From contig JAUUZB010000153.1 in assembly GCA_030590185.1 (NCBI GenBank), positions 1 through 7,563 of the forward strand: a stretch of DNA of 7,563 nucleotides. Direction: 5' to 3'. Below, piece by piece: positions 6,359 through 7,563 of the stretch (its first letter is position 1; every line of letters starts with the position of its first letter). The notes beneath the pieces are model-generated. The model did no database searches and was not told where the DNA came from. It was given only the letters and a program-made list of their open reading frames with translations. The stretch comes from Deltaproteobacteria bacterium (lineage in GTDB: Bacteria; Myxococcota; XYA12-FULL-58-9; JAUUZB01). The translations under genes and the position numbers were made by a program.

Positions 6359-6373
6359 GTGAACATGGTTCAC
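6359..6373. promoter_or_regulatory. Operator 2, perfect palindrome GTGAACATGGTTCAC
   Basis: GTGAAC and GTTCAC are perfect 6-base inverted arms around ATG, and that ATG is the likely start codon of the TetR gene. The centre is 21 bases (two helical turns) from the centre of operator 1, so two repressor dimers would sit on the same face of the helix. Confidence 0.72.
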
Positions 6374-7111
6374 AGTTTCTCCACCACCACTCCTCGCCAG
6401 CAAAAGCGGGAGGAGACCTTCGAGCGGATCATCCAAACCGCCATGCGGATGCTCGCCGAGGGTGGCCTCGACTCCTTGACCATGCAGCACCTGGCCCGGG
6501 ACCTCGGGTTTGCGGTCGGTGCCCTGTATCGCTATTTCCCCAGCAAAGACGCGATCATCGTGGCGGTCCAACGTCGAATCGTCGAGACGATCCACGAGGA
6601 GCTCGCCGCCGCCCTCGGCCGGGCCGACGCTCACCTCGCCGCCACCGAGGACCTCGACCCGAAGCAGTCGGCCCTGTTGCGCATCTGGGTCATGGCGCAC
6701 TTCTATGAGTCGATGGCCAAGGCGCGGCCCACGGAGTTTGGGCTGCTCAGCATGACCCTCGGGGATCCGCGCCAATTGGTGCGCGACGACGACGCCGGGT
6801 TGTTGCTGCCCTCGATGGTCGGCCTGCTGCAGTTGGTCGGCAGCCTGTTCGTGGCCGCCACCTTGGCCGACGCCCTCGCCCCCGGCGACCCGGCGCGGCG
6901 CACGGTGGTGATCTGGACCTCGGTCCAGGGCGCGCTCCAGTTGCGCAAGCTCGAACGATTCGCGGTTGGCGCCCCCGGGGCGTCCGCCGTGCTCGAGGAA
7001 GCGGTTTCGACCCTGCTCATCGGGTGGGGTGCGGATCCGGACAGCGTAAAAACCATGCAGCGCCGTGCCCAAGGCCTCATCGCCGAAGGCGCCGCTGCTC
7101 AACAGAACTGA
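6365..7111 (+). CDS. TetR-family transcriptional regulator, probably autorepressing
   Basis: 248 residues from the ATG at 6365. The N-terminal DNA-binding domain (about 15-65) has the helix-turn-helix at 38-61 (LTMQHLARDLGFAVGALYRYF, then PSKDA), diagnostic of the family. The rest is helical and hydrophobic (for example LLQLVGSLFVAATLADAL) and would bind the unknown effector and form the dimer. At 248 residues it is somewhat longer than the usual 190-220. The frame is also open to a GTG at 6338. That codon sits only 6 bases after the -35 and inside operator 1, upstream of the predicted transcription start, so the ATG at 6365 is preferred. There is no Shine-Dalgarno, consistent with a leaderless message. 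The decarboxylase-like gene follows after 31 bases and is probably controlled with it. The half-site GTGAAC resembles that of the fatty-acid regulator DesT of Pseudomonas, but this does not establish the ligand. Confidence 0.92.
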   Translation: MVHSFSTTTPRQQKREETFERIIQTAMRMLAEGGLDSLTMQHLARDLGFAVGALYRYFPSKDAIIVAVQRRIVETIHEELAAALGRADAHLAATEDLDPKQSALLRIWVMAHFYESMAKARPTEFGLLSMTLGDPRQLVRDDDAGLLLPSMVGLLQLVGSLFVAATLADALAPGDPARRTVVIWTSVQGALQLRKLERFAVGAPGASAVLEEAVSTLLIGWGADPDSVKTMQRRAQGLIAEGAAAQQN

Positions 7112-7142
7112 CGCAGTACCGGTCACCAACGAGGAGAACTCC

Positions 7143-7563
7143 ATGGGATTCGTCAAAACACCTGAAGAGCTCGCCAGTTACTTCGAAGTACCGAAGCGCT
7201 TGTTCCCCGGCGCCAAGATGCTCGGCACGATCTTTCAGACCAAGCCGGAGATCATCGAGCGGCTCCTGCCGCCGCCCCTCGAGCCCGCCGACATGCCCAA
7301 CGGCCTGATGTTCATAGCCGAGTACCCCGAGACCAACCTCGGACCCGGCTACCGCGAGTCGGCGCTGTTCCTGAACTGCCAATATAAAGGTGAAGCGGGC
7401 ACCTACTGTCTAGCGATGCCGATCGACTCCGAGGAGGTGCGCTGCACCAACGGCCGCGACATCTTCGGCTTCCCCAAGAAGCTCGCCAACATCCACATCG
7501 AACGCAACGAGGACACGGTCCACGGCTGGGTCGAGCGCCACGGCGTTCGGTTCTTCGACATGA
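7143..7563 (+). CDS. Acetoacetate decarboxylase-family protein, 3' end cut by window edge
   Basis: 140 codons are visible, about half of a typical 250-residue member. The N-terminus MGFVKTPEELASYF, the segment MLGTIFQTKPEIIERLLPPP and the core GRDIFGFPKKLANI are family signatures. Lys112 and Lys113 in FPKKL correspond to the adjacent lysines of the clostridial enzyme, one of which forms the Schiff base with the beta-keto acid while the other tunes its pKa. YRESALF (70-76) carries a conserved acidic residue. Clostridial ADC decarboxylates acetoacetate to acetone and CO2. The superfamily also includes enzymes with other keto-acid or aldol-type chemistry, so the substrate is open. A clear GAGGAG (7131-7136) lies 6 bases before the ATG. 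Being 31 bases after the TetR gene on the same strand, it is the likely regulated target. Confidence 0.93.
   Translation, partial: MGFVKTPEELASYFEVPKRLFPGAKMLGTIFQTKPEIIERLLPPPLEPADMPNGLMFIAEYPETNLGPGYRESALFLNCQYKGEAGTYCLAMPIDSEEVRCTNGRDIFGFPKKLANIHIERNEDTVHGWVERHGVRFFDM

Noticed and set aside
6344..7156. Minus-strand open frame of 270 codons opposite the TetR gene
   Set aside because: The TetR helix-turn-helix on the plus strand is unmistakable, and the antisense product resembles no family.

Overview
The window is GC-rich DNA with strong third-position G/C bias, densely coding on both strands, and consists entirely of bacterial chromosomal genes. No RNA gene, CRISPR array, intact insertion sequence or phage gene is visible. 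A eukaryotic-type Ser/Thr kinase, an NtrC-type sigma-54 activator with its histidine kinase, a wax ester synthase/DGAT-type acyltransferase and an acetoacetate-decarboxylase-like protein together suggest a Myxococcota or other former-Deltaproteobacteria lineage. That placement is inference from gene content, not a phylogenetic result.

Layout, as three transcription units. (A) Minus strand, 6167 to 1874: a PAS-containing sensor histidine kinase, an NtrC-family response regulator overlapping it by 4 bases (ATGA), and, after about 50 bases, a Ser/Thr protein kinase with roughly six predicted N-terminal membrane helices and a C-terminal kinase domain. (B) Minus strand, about 1630 to beyond base 1: a small exported protein followed 15 bases later by a WS/DGAT acyltransferase cut off by the window edge. 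(C) Plus strand, 6365 to beyond 7563: a TetR-family repressor followed 31 bases later by an acetoacetate-decarboxylase-family protein, also cut by the window edge.

The regulatory DNA is the most informative part. Unit B is preceded by a near-consensus sigma-54 promoter (TGGCACG-N4-CTGCA, minus strand, 1658-1643). The promoter-distal side of that intergenic region carries an AT-rich block and two copies of CAAAATGG(T/G)AC, 61 bases apart, placed where activator sites for an NtrC-type protein would be expected. Because the neighbouring unit A encodes such an activator with an intact GAFTGA loop, a simple model is that the two-component pair switches on unit B. Unit C has two 15-base palindromes with centres 21 bases apart. 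They lie over the putative -10 region and the start codon of the TetR gene, a textbook arrangement for autorepression, and the likely transcription start gives a nearly leaderless message. A sigma-70-like promoter with a short leader hairpin can be proposed for unit A.

The largest gene-free stretches are 1643-1873 and 6168-6364. Both are under 300 bases and are described in the feature entries. I see no convincing intrinsic terminator after any unit.
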